A DNA stretch of 64,000 nt from Pedosphaera parvula Ellin514 (GTDB taxonomy: Bacteria > Verrucomicrobiota > Verrucomicrobiia > Limisphaerales > Pedosphaeraceae). The notes beneath the pieces are model-generated. The model was not told the origin of the DNA. It saw only the letters and a program-made list of their open reading frames with translations, and made no database searches. A program made the position numbers and the translations under genes. The stretch spans positions 1-64,000 of the forward strand of contig NZ_ABOX02000026.1 in NCBI RefSeq assembly GCF_000172555.1, written 5' to 3'. Numbering within the stretch: the stretch's first letter is position 1; every line of letters begins with the position of its first letter. Positions 9,034-16,932 of this stretch are shown here, one piece after another.

Positions 9034-9854
9034 TCGCCTGCGAGCATGCCTTGCCCGTTAAAAAAACTTCCGCAAAGACCGGAAGCAACGCCTGTTTTCG
9101 ACCAGGGTAATTTCGCGGCCAGGCAATAATTTTTCATCTGGCGCAACATCAGCCAGGTCTCGATCATGCGATTCATTCGGGTGCTCATCACTGCCCTGGC
9201 AGGACTCTTCGCCGTTTCACCTGTGGCTACGAGGCTTTCAGAAATATTTTCCAACCCGTAATGCAGCGCGAGAATGGCATTCAAATTCAAAGCCGCGCAC
9301 GCAGGCAAATGAGCGGAAAAGCCTCCGGTGGCCAGCCAGGCCGTGCGCGTATAAGCAACATTGATCGAGCGTGAAATCCAACTCATCTGCCGGGGAAAAT
9401 AATTGAGGAAATCCAACGGACTTATCGAACTCTGCCCGGTCGGGGCTCGCATTGTTTCCTTTCCCCAATCAGTCGCAACTTCGGCGTCACAGCGCACGAA
9501 CTGTGCTTTGGGGCGTTCAGTGACCCGCTGCTTCAACCGCTCGAAATACGCAGGCTTTAATTCCTCTCCCGGCAACAACATTTTCAGCCACTCCGCCTCG
9601 GACTGCGAGTGAGCCCAGTTCCACTGCTCGGTGCGTTTTAGCTGAAAGGGTGCCTTCACCCTGCGCACAGGGATGCCGGCTGCCTGCAATTGTCTTTCCG
9701 CCTCGTTCACCTCAATGGAGACAGGCGCGAGAGCACTCTCGTTCAACTGAACCACAAAGCCGCGCTCCCTTTGTGCCACCAGCGAACCGATGGTCTCACC
9801 CAAGCAAGCCTCCGGGTGGGCAACGGGAATGATGATGTCCAACCAGGCACTCAT
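9030..9854 (-). CDS. Glycosyltransferase family 2 (GT-A fold), copy 2
   Basis: A 274-residue GT2-like protein starting MSAWLDIIIPVAHPEACL. The ATG at 9854 is preferred over 9875 because it makes an ATGA overlap with the upstream paralogue. The first beta-alpha unit (DIIIPV, then GETIGSLVAQRERGF) matches the nucleotide-binding half. The usual DxD-like position is weak: the region reads EWLKMLLPGEELKPAYFERL, where the upstream paralogue has LFAGDWLDGNY. It could therefore have unusual metal dependence or be a poor catalyst. It is paralogous to the next gene (shared IPVRRVKAPFQL and EQWNWAHSQSE). Position implies a role in building the unit exported by the flippase. Confidence 0.78.
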   Translation of the reverse strand: MSAWLDIIIPVAHPEACLGETIGSLVAQRERGFVVQLNESALAPVSIEVNEAERQLQAAGIPVRRVKAPFQLKRTEQWNWAHSQSEAEWLKMLLPGEELKPAYFERLKQRVTERPKAQFVRCDAEVATDWGKETMRAPTGQSSISPLDFLNYFPRQMSWISRSINVAYTRTAWLATGGFSAHLPACAALNLNAILALHYGLENISESLVATGETAKSPARAVMSTRMNRMIETWLMLRQMKNYCLAAKLPWSKTGVASGLCGSFFNGQGMLAGE

Positions 9855-10675
9855 GGCTTCCTCATTTGTACCCAATAATTCCGCACCTCCCGTGCCATCA
9901 TGCGCGCGAATGTCACCTTGGAATATCGAACCCGCTCAGCCCAGGCACGATACCCGAGCATGCAATAATAGGTCATGGTTTCGCGAAAGGTGTCCTTTTG
10001 CCGCCCAGGAAGACTTGTCGAGAATCGAGCATCGTGAATATTAAAGTGGCACAGCGGCTCTTCGATCCCATAAACGCCATACCTTGCGGCCAGCGTGCAA
10101 AACATCAAACTGTCCGAACAAATCGGCAGCGGTGTGGGATATCCGCCCACGGTAATAAAAGCGGTCTTTTCAATGGCCGCGGCACTGGGTGGCCCGAATT
10201 GCATGCCGTAACCCAACACTTTCAACTCCATTTCTGCTGCGGAACGGAAACGTCCAGCCCACGGGCTGCCACTGGTGATGGTCGGATTATTTCCGGGATG
10301 CAAAACATAATTACAAAAAATATAACGGCAATGGGCATTGGCCGAAATGACCTCGCGCAACCGGGAGATGTAATTTCCATCCAGCCAGTCACCCGCAAAC
10401 AACGGCTTCAACCAACTCGCGTGGGATTCGTAATGCGCCCAGTTCCAATGCTCCACGCGGCCCAATTCAAAGGGCGGCTTCACGCGCCGCACCGCAATGC
10501 CCACGCTTTGCAACTGAACGGCTGCGGCATCAATGATCTCTCCACCCTTGGTGGTATAATTATCACTCAGCAGCACTGAGAAGTTGCGATCTGTTTGCGT
10601 GGCCAAGGATTCAATGCTCCGCTGCAGGACGGCAGGCGGATTGCGCAAGGGCAGAATGACTTCAATCGTGCTCAA
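9851..10675 (-). CDS. Glycosyltransferase family 2 (GT-A fold), copy 1
   Basis: A 274-residue GT2 protein with N-terminal IEVILPLRNPPAVLQRSIESL and LLSDNYTTKGGEII, a GRVEHWNWAHYESHASWLKP segment and an acidic LFAGDWLDGNYISRL near residues 90-105 that can serve as the metal/nucleotide site. It is the first gene of a minus-strand unit of GT2, GT2 and flippase joined by ATGA overlaps. It likely transfers a sugar to a lipid-linked precursor. The two GT2 copies are diverged duplicates. Confidence 0.82.
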   Translation of the reverse strand: MSTIEVILPLRNPPAVLQRSIESLATQTDRNFSVLLSDNYTTKGGEIIDAAAVQLQSVGIAVRRVKPPFELGRVEHWNWAHYESHASWLKPLFAGDWLDGNYISRLREVISANAHCRYIFCNYVLHPGNNPTITSGSPWAGRFRSAAEMELKVLGYGMQFGPPSAAAIEKTAFITVGGYPTPLPICSDSLMFCTLAARYGVYGIEEPLCHFNIHDARFSTSLPGRQKDTFRETMTYYCMLGYRAWAERVRYSKVTFARMMAREVRNYWVQMRKP

Positions 10676-10770
10676 ATGTTCTTTTACGCCTGTTCTTCTA
10701 CGTGATTAACGGAACAGATTCAAGCGCGGACCGGCGGAGGCGAAGACGAACACCAAATTCATAAATCACC

Positions 10771-10776
10771 TTGACA
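10771..10776 (+). promoter_or_regulatory. Possible -35 box
   Basis: TTGACA lies 52 bases before the ATG at 10828. At normal spacing the -10 region is weak (CGACCT); TAGACT at 10803-10808 fits better in sequence but not in spacing. Suggestive only. Confidence 0.25.
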
Positions 10777-10827
10777 TTTCTTTCCGCTGCAAACGACCTT
10801 GGTAGACTGATCGTGCAGTCTGCTAAT

Positions 10828-11928
10828 ATGAAGAAATACTTTGCGTTGTCCGCCATGCTGCTGATTTCAATTTCGACATTGGTGGCCGAAGAACCGGGCA
10901 AGCTGATCTGGGAAACCTCCGTGGGATACTACTGCGATGCCTCAGCAGCATTGGCAGAGGACGGAACCATTTATATTACCTCTTCAAACAGTAAACTGGA
11001 TGCCATTTCCACCACCGGGACAAAGAAATGGTCATTCAACTCCATGTCCGACATCAAGTCCTCACCCGCCATTGGTTCAGATGGCACCATCTATTTCGGA
11101 AGTAGAGACAGGCACTTTTATGCTGTCACCCCTGAAGGAAAAGAAAAATGGCACTTTAGAACTGGCGGCTGGGTGGACTCTTCCCCTGCGATAGCAGCCG
11201 ATGGCACAATCTTTTTCGGATCATGGGATAAGGCTTTTTATGCAATTGATAGTAATGGCAAACAGAAGTGGAAAATGGAAACCGGTGGGCCGATCGACTC
11301 TTCCCCTGTGATTTCCGCTGACGGAACCGTGTATATCGGATCTCACGACCAAAAGTTCTATGCCCTCACTCCCGATGGTAAACTGAAATGGGCTTTTGAA
11401 ACGAAAGGACCTATTGTCGCATCGCCAGCTATCGCAATGGATGGCACAATCTACATTAGTTCAGTGGATGGCAACCTGTACGCACTCAATCCTGATGGTT
11501 CCATGAAATGGAAATTTCATACTGGCGGAACACGAACTTCCTCACCAGTTCTGGATAAGGACGGAATCATCTACATAGGCGTAAACAATTTCTATTACTC
11601 AATAAAGCCGGATGGTACTAAAAATGCGGATTTTGGAAATGACGACTTTGACGGATCAGCCGCAGTTATGGACAACGGAGTTGTTGTCTTCGGCTCTCAG
11701 CAAGGAACTTTGTACGCATTTAACTCTCAATTCGAAATTCAATGGTACCTTGCTTTAGGCGGCGCCATGACCTGCTCGCCGACGATATCATCCAACGGTA
11801 TGATTTATGTCGGCTCAAATGCTTTTAAATTCCGAGCTATTAAAGGCCCTTCCGGCCTTGCAAAAAGTTCCTGGCCATGCTTCCGTGGGAATAATAAGCA
11901 GACTGGAAGAGTAGTAGAAACGAAATAG
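10828..11928 (+). CDS. Secreted PQQ-type beta-propeller repeat protein
   Basis: A 366-residue protein from the ATG at 10828; the in-frame ATG at 10771 would put extra residues before the signal peptide. Residues 1-20 (MKKYFALSAMLLISISTLVA) are a Sec signal. The rest is a run of about seven to eight blades built on the repeat DGTIYIGS-x-D-x-x-YAL-x-PDGK-x-KW-x-F-x-TGG-x-x-x-SSP. This is the WD-like/PQQ repeat of BamB and quinoprotein dehydrogenases, but the catalytic residues of dehydrogenases are not apparent. A scaffold or binding propeller in the periplasm or outside the cell is most likely. It ends with SSWPCFRGNNKQTGRV. It is monocistronic, and a possible terminator lies at 12053. Confidence 0.85.
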   Translation: MKKYFALSAMLLISISTLVAEEPGKLIWETSVGYYCDASAALAEDGTIYITSSNSKLDAISTTGTKKWSFNSMSDIKSSPAIGSDGTIYFGSRDRHFYAVTPEGKEKWHFRTGGWVDSSPAIAADGTIFFGSWDKAFYAIDSNGKQKWKMETGGPIDSSPVISADGTVYIGSHDQKFYALTPDGKLKWAFETKGPIVASPAIAMDGTIYISSVDGNLYALNPDGSMKWKFHTGGTRTSSPVLDKDGIIYIGVNNFYYSIKPDGTKNADFGNDDFDGSAAVMDNGVVVFGSQQGTLYAFNSQFEIQWYLALGGAMTCSPTISSNGMIYVGSNAFKFRAIKGPSGLAKSSWPCFRGNNKQTGRVVETK

Positions 11929-11953
11929 ATTTTTATCTCAGATTTTACAAACC

Positions 11954-11971
11954 CTCACCCACGTGGGTGAG
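11954..11971. other. Perfect 18-base palindrome
   Basis: CTCACCCACGTGGGTGAG lies 26 bases after the stop of the propeller gene. It is perfectly palindromic, with no loop, and no T-run follows. It could be a binding site or a weak stem. The ACCCTCACCC context is also common intergenic filler in such genomes. Confidence 0.4.
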
Positions 11972-12052
11972 TGGAGTGTCTCAGGACAATACCACTCCGC
12001 TTGGCAAGCAAACAGTTTGAAGCGCAGAATCCGCCTCCGAACCTAACCATGG

Positions 12053-12083
12053 AGCCGCATCGAGAAATCGGTGCGGCTTTTTC
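12053..12083 (+). terminator. Possible rho-independent terminator
   Basis: A 7-bp stem AGCCGCA/TGCGGCT with a 12-base loop is followed directly by TTTTT. It is 125 bases downstream of the propeller gene on the same strand and is the nearest T-tailed hairpin, so it may end that transcript. Confidence 0.5.
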
Positions 12084-12226
12084 TGCATCCCGGTTCAATG
12101 GGACGAGCTTGCCACTTGGCAGGGAAGCGTAAAGAAGAACGAGGCGGCTTTTCCCACAGCCGATTCCGCCCGGATGCATCCATCTGGCTTGCTGAATTAA
12201 CCAACTGCCCTTCATCCGTTTGGAAT

Positions 12227-12239
12227 GGCATTCGGTATA
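12227..12239. repeat. Remnant of a family A terminal repeat
   Basis: GGCATTCGGTATA is identical to the outer 13 bases of the family A terminal repeat found at 54197, 60817 and 38564. No further element sequence is recognisable beside it, so it is either a decayed copy or chance. Confidence 0.35.
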
Positions 12240-12313
12240 ATCAACGAAATTGAACACTGATCCATTTACCCCATGCGGGAGTCATGACTCCAAAAAATAT
12301 CGGTCAAAGCTTA

Positions 12314-12601
12314 GAGCCCGTTTTAAAATTCTGGAGGGTGCTGTTTTTGCGCAAAAGGCTGTATGGCAAGGCGCGACGAAGGAGAATATCCCTGGTGGAT
12401 CTTCGACTGAGGAGCAACGCCGCCAGACGGCCTTTTGCGCGAAAACCCTCCGGGCGGCGGTGCTTTTGGTCACGGCCTGCGTTGGCTCGGCCCTCACAGC
12501 CCGCTGCGGGGATGCTTGGTGCCCGTGCGGAAGCACCTCGCCACCTTGGCCGCAGCCAAAATCCCCAACCGCAGCACCCTCCATAATTTTAAAACAGGCT
12601 C
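12314..12601. mobile_element. MITE-like element, family B (288 bp, TTA target duplication)
   Basis: The terminal inverted repeats begin GAGCCCGTTTTAAAATT on the left and, read on the other strand, GAGCCTGTTTTAAAATT on the right. They match at 28 of 30 positions up to GGAGGGTGCTG. A TTA flanks each end (12311-12313 and 12602-12604), consistent with a 3-bp target duplication. A nested inverted repeat lies inside (12343-12360 and 12429-12446, around TTTGCGCAAAAGGC). It has no credible coding capacity, so it would be a non-autonomous element mobilised in trans. The right flanking TTA is the stop codon of the response regulator on the minus strand. Confidence 0.75.
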
Positions 12602-13285
12602 TTAGAGCAGCGGGACCGCATTTTTTTCCACCATTCCTTTGGAGATGGCATAACGCGTGAGACTGGCCACATCGTGAATATTCAGCTTGTTCATCACCTG
12701 CTGCCGGTGTTTCTCAACCGTCTTGATGCTGATGGCAAGATCGTCCGCAATCTGTTTATTAGCCCTGCCCTCCGCAATCAATTGCAGAACCTCCCGCTCA
12801 CGGGCGGTAAGATGAACGCCGCTTTCTCTGAACGCGTGGCCATTGGTAAACGCTTCGCGCTTTAATTCACTCAGGCCTTTGGCAATTGCGGGGCTGAAAA
12901 AGTTGTTCCCTTTATAAACTTCGCGAATGGCCGTCAACAAATCGTCCGCCGCGGATTGTTTGACGAGATAACCCAAGGCACCGGCTTCCATTACCTTCTG
13001 AACATATTCCTGGTCGCTGTACGACGAAAGCACGACCACCTTGATGCCAGGCTTGTTCTTCACAATCTGCCGGGTCGCCTCCAAACCGTTGAGCTTGGGC
13101 ATGGCTAGGTCCATGACCACAACCTGTGGCGACAACTTTTTGGTCAGCTCCACAGCTTCACGACCATCGCCCGCCTCACCCACAACTTCCACATCACCAG
13201 CCGCCGCCAGCAGGGCCCGAAGACCTTGCCGGACAATGATATGATCGTCAGCCAGTAATACAGTGATCTTCTGCATATTCTTCAA
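12602..13285 (-). CDS. NarL/FixJ-family response regulator with LuxR-type HTH
   Basis: A 227-residue two-domain regulator. The receiver domain (residues ~5-125) has the acidic pair in VLLADDHIIVRQGL, the phospho-acceptor Asp in VVVMDLAMPKLNG (~57), Ser/Thr in VVLSSYSD and Lys in GYLVKQ (~108). The C-terminal LuxR HTH (~160-220) reads LTAREREVLQLIAEG and ISIKTVEKHRQQVM. It would bind DNA after phosphorylation by a histidine kinase. No kinase is encoded nearby, so it is an orphan here. Its stop codon is the TTA that borders the family B element, so the element begins immediately after the coding sequence. Confidence 0.93.
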   Translation of the reverse strand: MKNMQKITVLLADDHIIVRQGLRALLAAAGDVEVVGEAGDGREAVELTKKLSPQVVVMDLAMPKLNGLEATRQIVKNKPGIKVVVLSSYSDQEYVQKVMEAGALGYLVKQSAADDLLTAIREVYKGNNFFSPAIAKGLSELKREAFTNGHAFRESGVHLTAREREVLQLIAEGRANKQIADDLAISIKTVEKHRQQVMNKLNIHDVASLTRYAISKGMVEKNAVPLL

Positions 13286-13365
13286 AACAAAGGTAAAGGC
13301 GGAGACGGGAGGACGCTAGGGTTATTTTTCAAAACCTGTCCTGGTTCCCTGGCATAACCGGTCGA

Positions 13366-13401
13366 AATAAATAAAAAGACCAGCCCCACTCAGGGCTGGC
13401 C
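13366..13401 (-). terminator. Rho-independent terminator
   Basis: On the minus strand a CCAGCCC/GGGCTGG stem (13380-13399, 6-base loop, extended by one outer pair) is followed by TTTTTATTTATT (13366-13377). It lies 120 bases downstream of the nucleotidyltransferase gene ending at 13522 and is the best terminator in the window. Confidence 0.85.
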
Positions 13402-13521
13402 AACTTGCGATCTGGACGCAGTGAGCTTACCAAACATATTTTTAATCCCAATGAGGTGCTTCCCGCAAAGAGGGGTGTGCGGATCACCCTGTTCCTAAAA
13501 ACTCAACAACCTGACCACCGT

Positions 13522-14286
13522 TTATACGGATTGCGCCCGCTTCCGATAATACTCCGTTTTTTTGAACAACTTCAAATCCTCCGGTGTTCCAATGCCGTAC
13601 ATCCCTTGCAGCTCGCGGCCGGTTTTCATGGTGATAATCTTCGCACCTTCGCCGATAAGTTGGTTGTAGGTGGGCGCAACATAGAACTCATTGTTCACCC
13701 GCAGATTCGCCGCAATCATGGCATCCGCCGCACGAACATATTCCCTGCCCTGCCGAAAATTATAAATGCCCACCGTCGCTTCGTTGCTCACAACCTGTTT
13801 CTCAACTACTTCCTGCACGCTGCCATCCGATTTCATGCGACAATAAGACCATTTCGGATGATCAGACCAGAAGGTCATGATGAGACCGGCCACCTCCCGC
13901 GCATCAGCCGCCGCCAGGTAATCGTTGATGTCCAGGTCAACAATTTGATCGCTGTTGGCTATCATCAACGGGTCGGTATTGTCAATGAACTTGCGGGCGA
14001 GCAACACCGTGCACGCCGCGCCTTCAGTGACCTGTGCGACTGGAACAATTTCACACCCGGGACAAAGCCGCTTCAGTTCCGCCGGCACTTCGGGATAATT
14101 TTCCAGATGCTCAGCCAGGCAAAGAAAAATAAATCGGTGCGGACGATTCGGCCGGATATTATCGATCACCCACTGGATCATGGGCCGTCCACCGACGGGA
14201 ATCAGCGGCTTGGGTGTGGTATAACCGACCTTGGCAAAACGTGAACCGCGACCGGCCATGGGAATGACGATTTGTAATGTGCTCAT
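13522..14286 (-). CDS. Sugar-phosphate nucleotidyltransferase
   Basis: A 254-residue NTP_transferase protein. Its N-terminus has the signature MAGRGSRFAKVGYTTPKPLIPVGG (G-x-G-x-R and PKPL), which binds the NTP triphosphate. LMIANSDQIVDLDIND (~residues 110-125) carries the catalytic Asp that binds Mg2+. EVVEKQVVSNEATVGIYNF covers the sugar pocket and GTPEDLKLF the C-terminus. It activates a sugar 1-phosphate, or possibly a polyol or amino-alcohol phosphate, to an NDP derivative. A diverged paralogue lies at 42892-43629 in another glycan cluster. It is monocistronic with its own terminator. The nucleotide and sugar are not determinable from sequence. Confidence 0.87.
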   Translation of the reverse strand: MSTLQIVIPMAGRGSRFAKVGYTTPKPLIPVGGRPMIQWVIDNIRPNRPHRFIFLCLAEHLENYPEVPAELKRLCPGCEIVPVAQVTEGAACTVLLARKFIDNTDPLMIANSDQIVDLDINDYLAAADAREVAGLIMTFWSDHPKWSYCRMKSDGSVQEVVEKQVVSNEATVGIYNFRQGREYVRAADAMIAANLRVNNEFYVAPTYNQLIGEGAKIITMKTGRELQGMYGIGTPEDLKLFKKTEYYRKRAQSV

Positions 14287-14398
14287 TTAGATAATTCCAC
14301 CTCTATCCTTGGAAATTACTGAAATGGTGACAAGCACGAAAGAGCTGACCACCTGCCCGATTGGCGCCAGAGCTCGTGCAAAAAGCAGTCGTTGGCAT

Positions 14399-15202
14399 TT
14401 AACTCAACGTCTCCGCGCTGTATCTGGCAATGAGCCCGGTGCGCACGGCATGCTTATAGACCCGCGTGAAATACCAGCAGGCGAGCAGAATATAAAGCAG
14501 CGCCAGGCAAATACCCCACAGCAATGTGATGCCCGAAATGGGGCGACCGGCGACGACATTGCGCATTCCCTCAAACACATACGAAGGCGGCAAGAGGCGT
14601 CCGATCACCTGCATCCAGGGCGGCAAAGTCGAGAGTGGATAGAATACCCCGGCAAAAGGGGACAACAGCGCTGGGATCGGCCAGACAAACCATTCTGAAG
14701 CCGGCCCAAACCGCAGCACCACCGCGCTGCCAATAATCCCCAGCGCAATCCCCGTCAAAAAAAGCACCAGCAGAAATGGAATCAGCATCAACCCATAGGC
14801 AAAAAAGGAAAGCCCGAACACCGTTGTCGCCAGAACGAGCATGAAGACCAGCCCAATCAGGCTCGTCACGATGCTGGTAAGCACGAGTCCGCTCAAATAT
14901 TCCGGAATCGAGAGCGGTGACGCAAAAAAATTAAGGAAATTACGCGACCAGACGTCCTCGAAAAATGCCGTCGTTACGCCGTGCATAACCCGCGTGAAGA
15001 AATCCCAGAGCAGCACCGCTCCCAGGAGCGTGGGCACAAAATTGAAACCGGAAGCCGTGACGCTATTGAGATACTTGGTGATGAAACCCCAAAGCACGAT
15101 ATCGATGGCGACCCATATGAACAGCGGCAAAGTGCGCGCCGGACTGCCACGCAGAAGATAAAACTGTCGCAATACAATGGCTGAGGTGCGTTTAAGAAAC
15201 AT
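14399..15202 (-). CDS. ABC-2 type transporter permease
   Basis: A 267-residue membrane protein with six predicted transmembrane helices and the ABC2_membrane pattern: an N-terminal cytoplasmic segment (RTSAIVLRQFYLLRGSPARTL), helices through PLFIWVAIDIVLWGF and LGAVLLWDFFTRVMHG, and the late loop FYPLSTLPPWMQVIGRLLPP typical of NodJ/drug-type exporters. It pairs with the ATPase ending 16 bases upstream (15219-15986). The substrate could be a glycolipid, polysaccharide or drug. Confidence 0.88.
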   Translation of the reverse strand: MFLKRTSAIVLRQFYLLRGSPARTLPLFIWVAIDIVLWGFITKYLNSVTASGFNFVPTLLGAVLLWDFFTRVMHGVTTAFFEDVWSRNFLNFFASPLSIPEYLSGLVLTSIVTSLIGLVFMLVLATTVFGLSFFAYGLMLIPFLLVLFLTGIALGIIGSAVVLRFGPASEWFVWPIPALLSPFAGVFYPLSTLPPWMQVIGRLLPPSYVFEGMRNVVAGRPISGITLLWGICLALLYILLACWYFTRVYKHAVRTGLIARYSAETLS

Positions 15203-15218
15203 ATTAATTAGACACTAA

Positions 15219-15986
15219 TTAGACACGCTCCAGCGCTAGTGGCTCACGCGCAATGGTGATGAATAATTCCTCCAGGCTCGTTTTACCGTGCTCAGCCGGA
15301 AGAGTTTTCGGATTCCCCTCGAGCAAAATCTTTCCATGCGAAAGGAAAAGCACCCGGTCGCACACCTCCTCGACCTCATACATATTGTGGGAGGTCCAGA
15401 GCACGCCGCCGCAATCACGAGCGGTAAACTCGCGAATCTTCGTGCGGATGTCCCGCGCCGTGGCCGGGTCAAGCGAGGCGGTCGGCTCATCCAGCAGCAG
15501 CAGGTGCGGCTGGTTCAACATTGCCTTGGCCAGACAAACACGCGTTTGCTCGCCCGAAGAGAGCACACCGCACTTGGTATTGCGAAACGCCTCGAGATCG
15601 AATTGCTTCAGCAAGGCTTCAATGCGATCGGAAAGTTTCTTCACTGCATAAATAAGGCCGAAGATCCGAAGGTTCTGATATACGGTCAGGTTTCCCGGCA
15701 GTGGCGCGTAAACTGCGGCAAAGTTCGTGCGTGATAAGGCCTGCGTGCGCTGTTTGGCAATATCAATGCCTTCAATGCGAATGCTCCCTGAACTGGGCTC
15801 GAGCACCCCAAGAATCATATTGATGGTCGTCGTCTTCCCTGCCCCGTTCGGTCCCAGGAGACCCACAATTTCGTTGCGGCCAACCTCAAAGGAAATGCCA
15901 TCCACTGCCACTGTGGTGCCATACACCTTGCACAGTTGCGAGACGGACAGCACTTTCGATGTGGCTGTTTTTGGCTCTACAATCAT
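15219..15986 (-). CDS. ABC transporter ATP-binding protein
   Basis: A 255-residue ABC ATPase. Walker A is GLLGPNGAGKTTTI (residues ~43-56), the signature is LSSGEQTRVCLAKAML (~144-159) and Walker B is LLLLDEPTASLD (~163-174), followed by a switch His in LWTSHNMYEVE. The signature is LSSGE rather than LSGGQ, as in many ABC-2 exporters. It energises the permease encoded 16 bases downstream. The upstream reductase gene ends only 4 bases before this start, so the three form a likely operon. Confidence 0.93.
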   Translation of the reverse strand: MIVEPKTATSKVLSVSQLCKVYGTTVAVDGISFEVGRNEIVGLLGPNGAGKTTTINMILGVLEPSSGSIRIEGIDIAKQRTQALSRTNFAAVYAPLPGNLTVYQNLRIFGLIYAVKKLSDRIEALLKQFDLEAFRNTKCGVLSSGEQTRVCLAKAMLNQPHLLLLDEPTASLDPATARDIRTKIREFTARDCGGVLWTSHNMYEVEEVCDRVLFLSHGKILLEGNPKTLPAEHGKTSLEELFITIAREPLALERV

Positions 15987-15990
15987 CTGT

Positions 15991-16674
15991 TTATTTCTGA
16001 ACCTTATACCGCAGCCACAAGATATCGCTGGTTAACTTCTTCGTGGCAAGCAGCTTCAGCCTCGACACAGATTTTTTTCGACTGGGCGTTTCGATGTCGA
16101 AGAGACTCGCAGTGCCAATGGTGCCATCGGCAACCGGCATGAGCAGCAAGCTCAGCTCATCAATCAAACCCGCCGCCAGGAACGAGCCGTTGATTTTCCC
16201 GCCACCTTCGAGCAACAATTTCTTGATCTGAAAATATTTACCCAACTTCTCGAGCACCCGCTTCAAATCGATTTGCGTTTTCCCGCCAAAAATATAGGAG
16301 ATGTTTTTCTTTTGAAGAAATTCCAAATAACTGTCCGACACCTTTTCCGCCAATATCTCAACGATGTGATCCGCGTCAATGTGGTTTGATTTCCAATTCA
16401 GCCGGCCCGATGGATCGAGGGCGACTGCATACGATTTGCCTTTGTGCGGCGCTATGAAGTCTTCTCTCGGGATATTTCTCCCCACGGCTTTGCCCGAAAA
16501 ACTGGCTTTTCCGGCATAACCCTCCATGGTAACCCGTCCACACATCCAGCCATCGGTTTTAAAACTGGCGCCGGTCCTCTCGTATTCCTTGTAGCCGCCG
16601 GTAATCTTCCAGCGATCTCCCACGATGCGGCCATCCACCGATGGCATCATATGACAAATAAGATATGGTTTCAT
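15991..16674 (-). CDS. RibD C-terminal/dihydrofolate reductase-like protein
   Basis: A 227-residue RibD_C family reductase. The N-terminus PYLICHMMPSVDGRIVGDRW is the substrate/NADPH strand. KTDGWMCGRVTMEGY matches the G-R-x-T dinucleotide loop. The C-terminal half has KKLLLEGGGKINGSFLAAGLIDEL, the classic EGGG motif. Members reduce pteridine- or flavin-like substrates with NADPH, and this one lacks the deaminase half of RibD. The strong RBS (AGGAGCTGCG) just upstream of the ATG supports the start. It is first in an apparent operon with the ABC exporter, an unusual pairing. Substrate unknown. Confidence 0.85.
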   Translation of the reverse strand: MKPYLICHMMPSVDGRIVGDRWKITGGYKEYERTGASFKTDGWMCGRVTMEGYAGKASFSGKAVGRNIPREDFIAPHKGKSYAVALDPSGRLNWKSNHIDADHIVEILAEKVSDSYLEFLQKKNISYIFGGKTQIDLKRVLEKLGKYFQIKKLLLEGGGKINGSFLAAGLIDELSLLLMPVADGTIGTASLFDIETPSRKKSVSRLKLLATKKLTSDILWLRYKVQK

Positions 16675-16932
16675 CTAATCGCAGCTCCTTTCAAGCTTGG
16701 TGAATTACACTATACGCCGAAATCAATGTCTTGCCACCGGAGCACCAAGGCTGTGCGTATTCTTTCTACCTGTTGCTAGGAGTTTACCCCACTAGGCGAA
16801 AGCGGTTCCTCCCCTATCTTAAGCAACCTTCATAGACACTGAGGAGAACAGGCCGATCCGTTTTTGTTCAAAACCTGTTCGGAATGGAAAAATCAGAATT
16901 CCGTTTTTGAATTAATTTCACGAGGGGAAACC

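Noticed and set aside
12250-12660. Several frames inside the family B element
   Set aside because: They arise from the inverted repeats (the same text appears on both strands) and show no protein-like features.
13405-14244. A 279-codon plus-strand frame opposite the nucleotidyltransferase
   Set aside because: It lies wholly antisense to a gene with clear catalytic motifs and a terminator, and its translation has no domain-like text.
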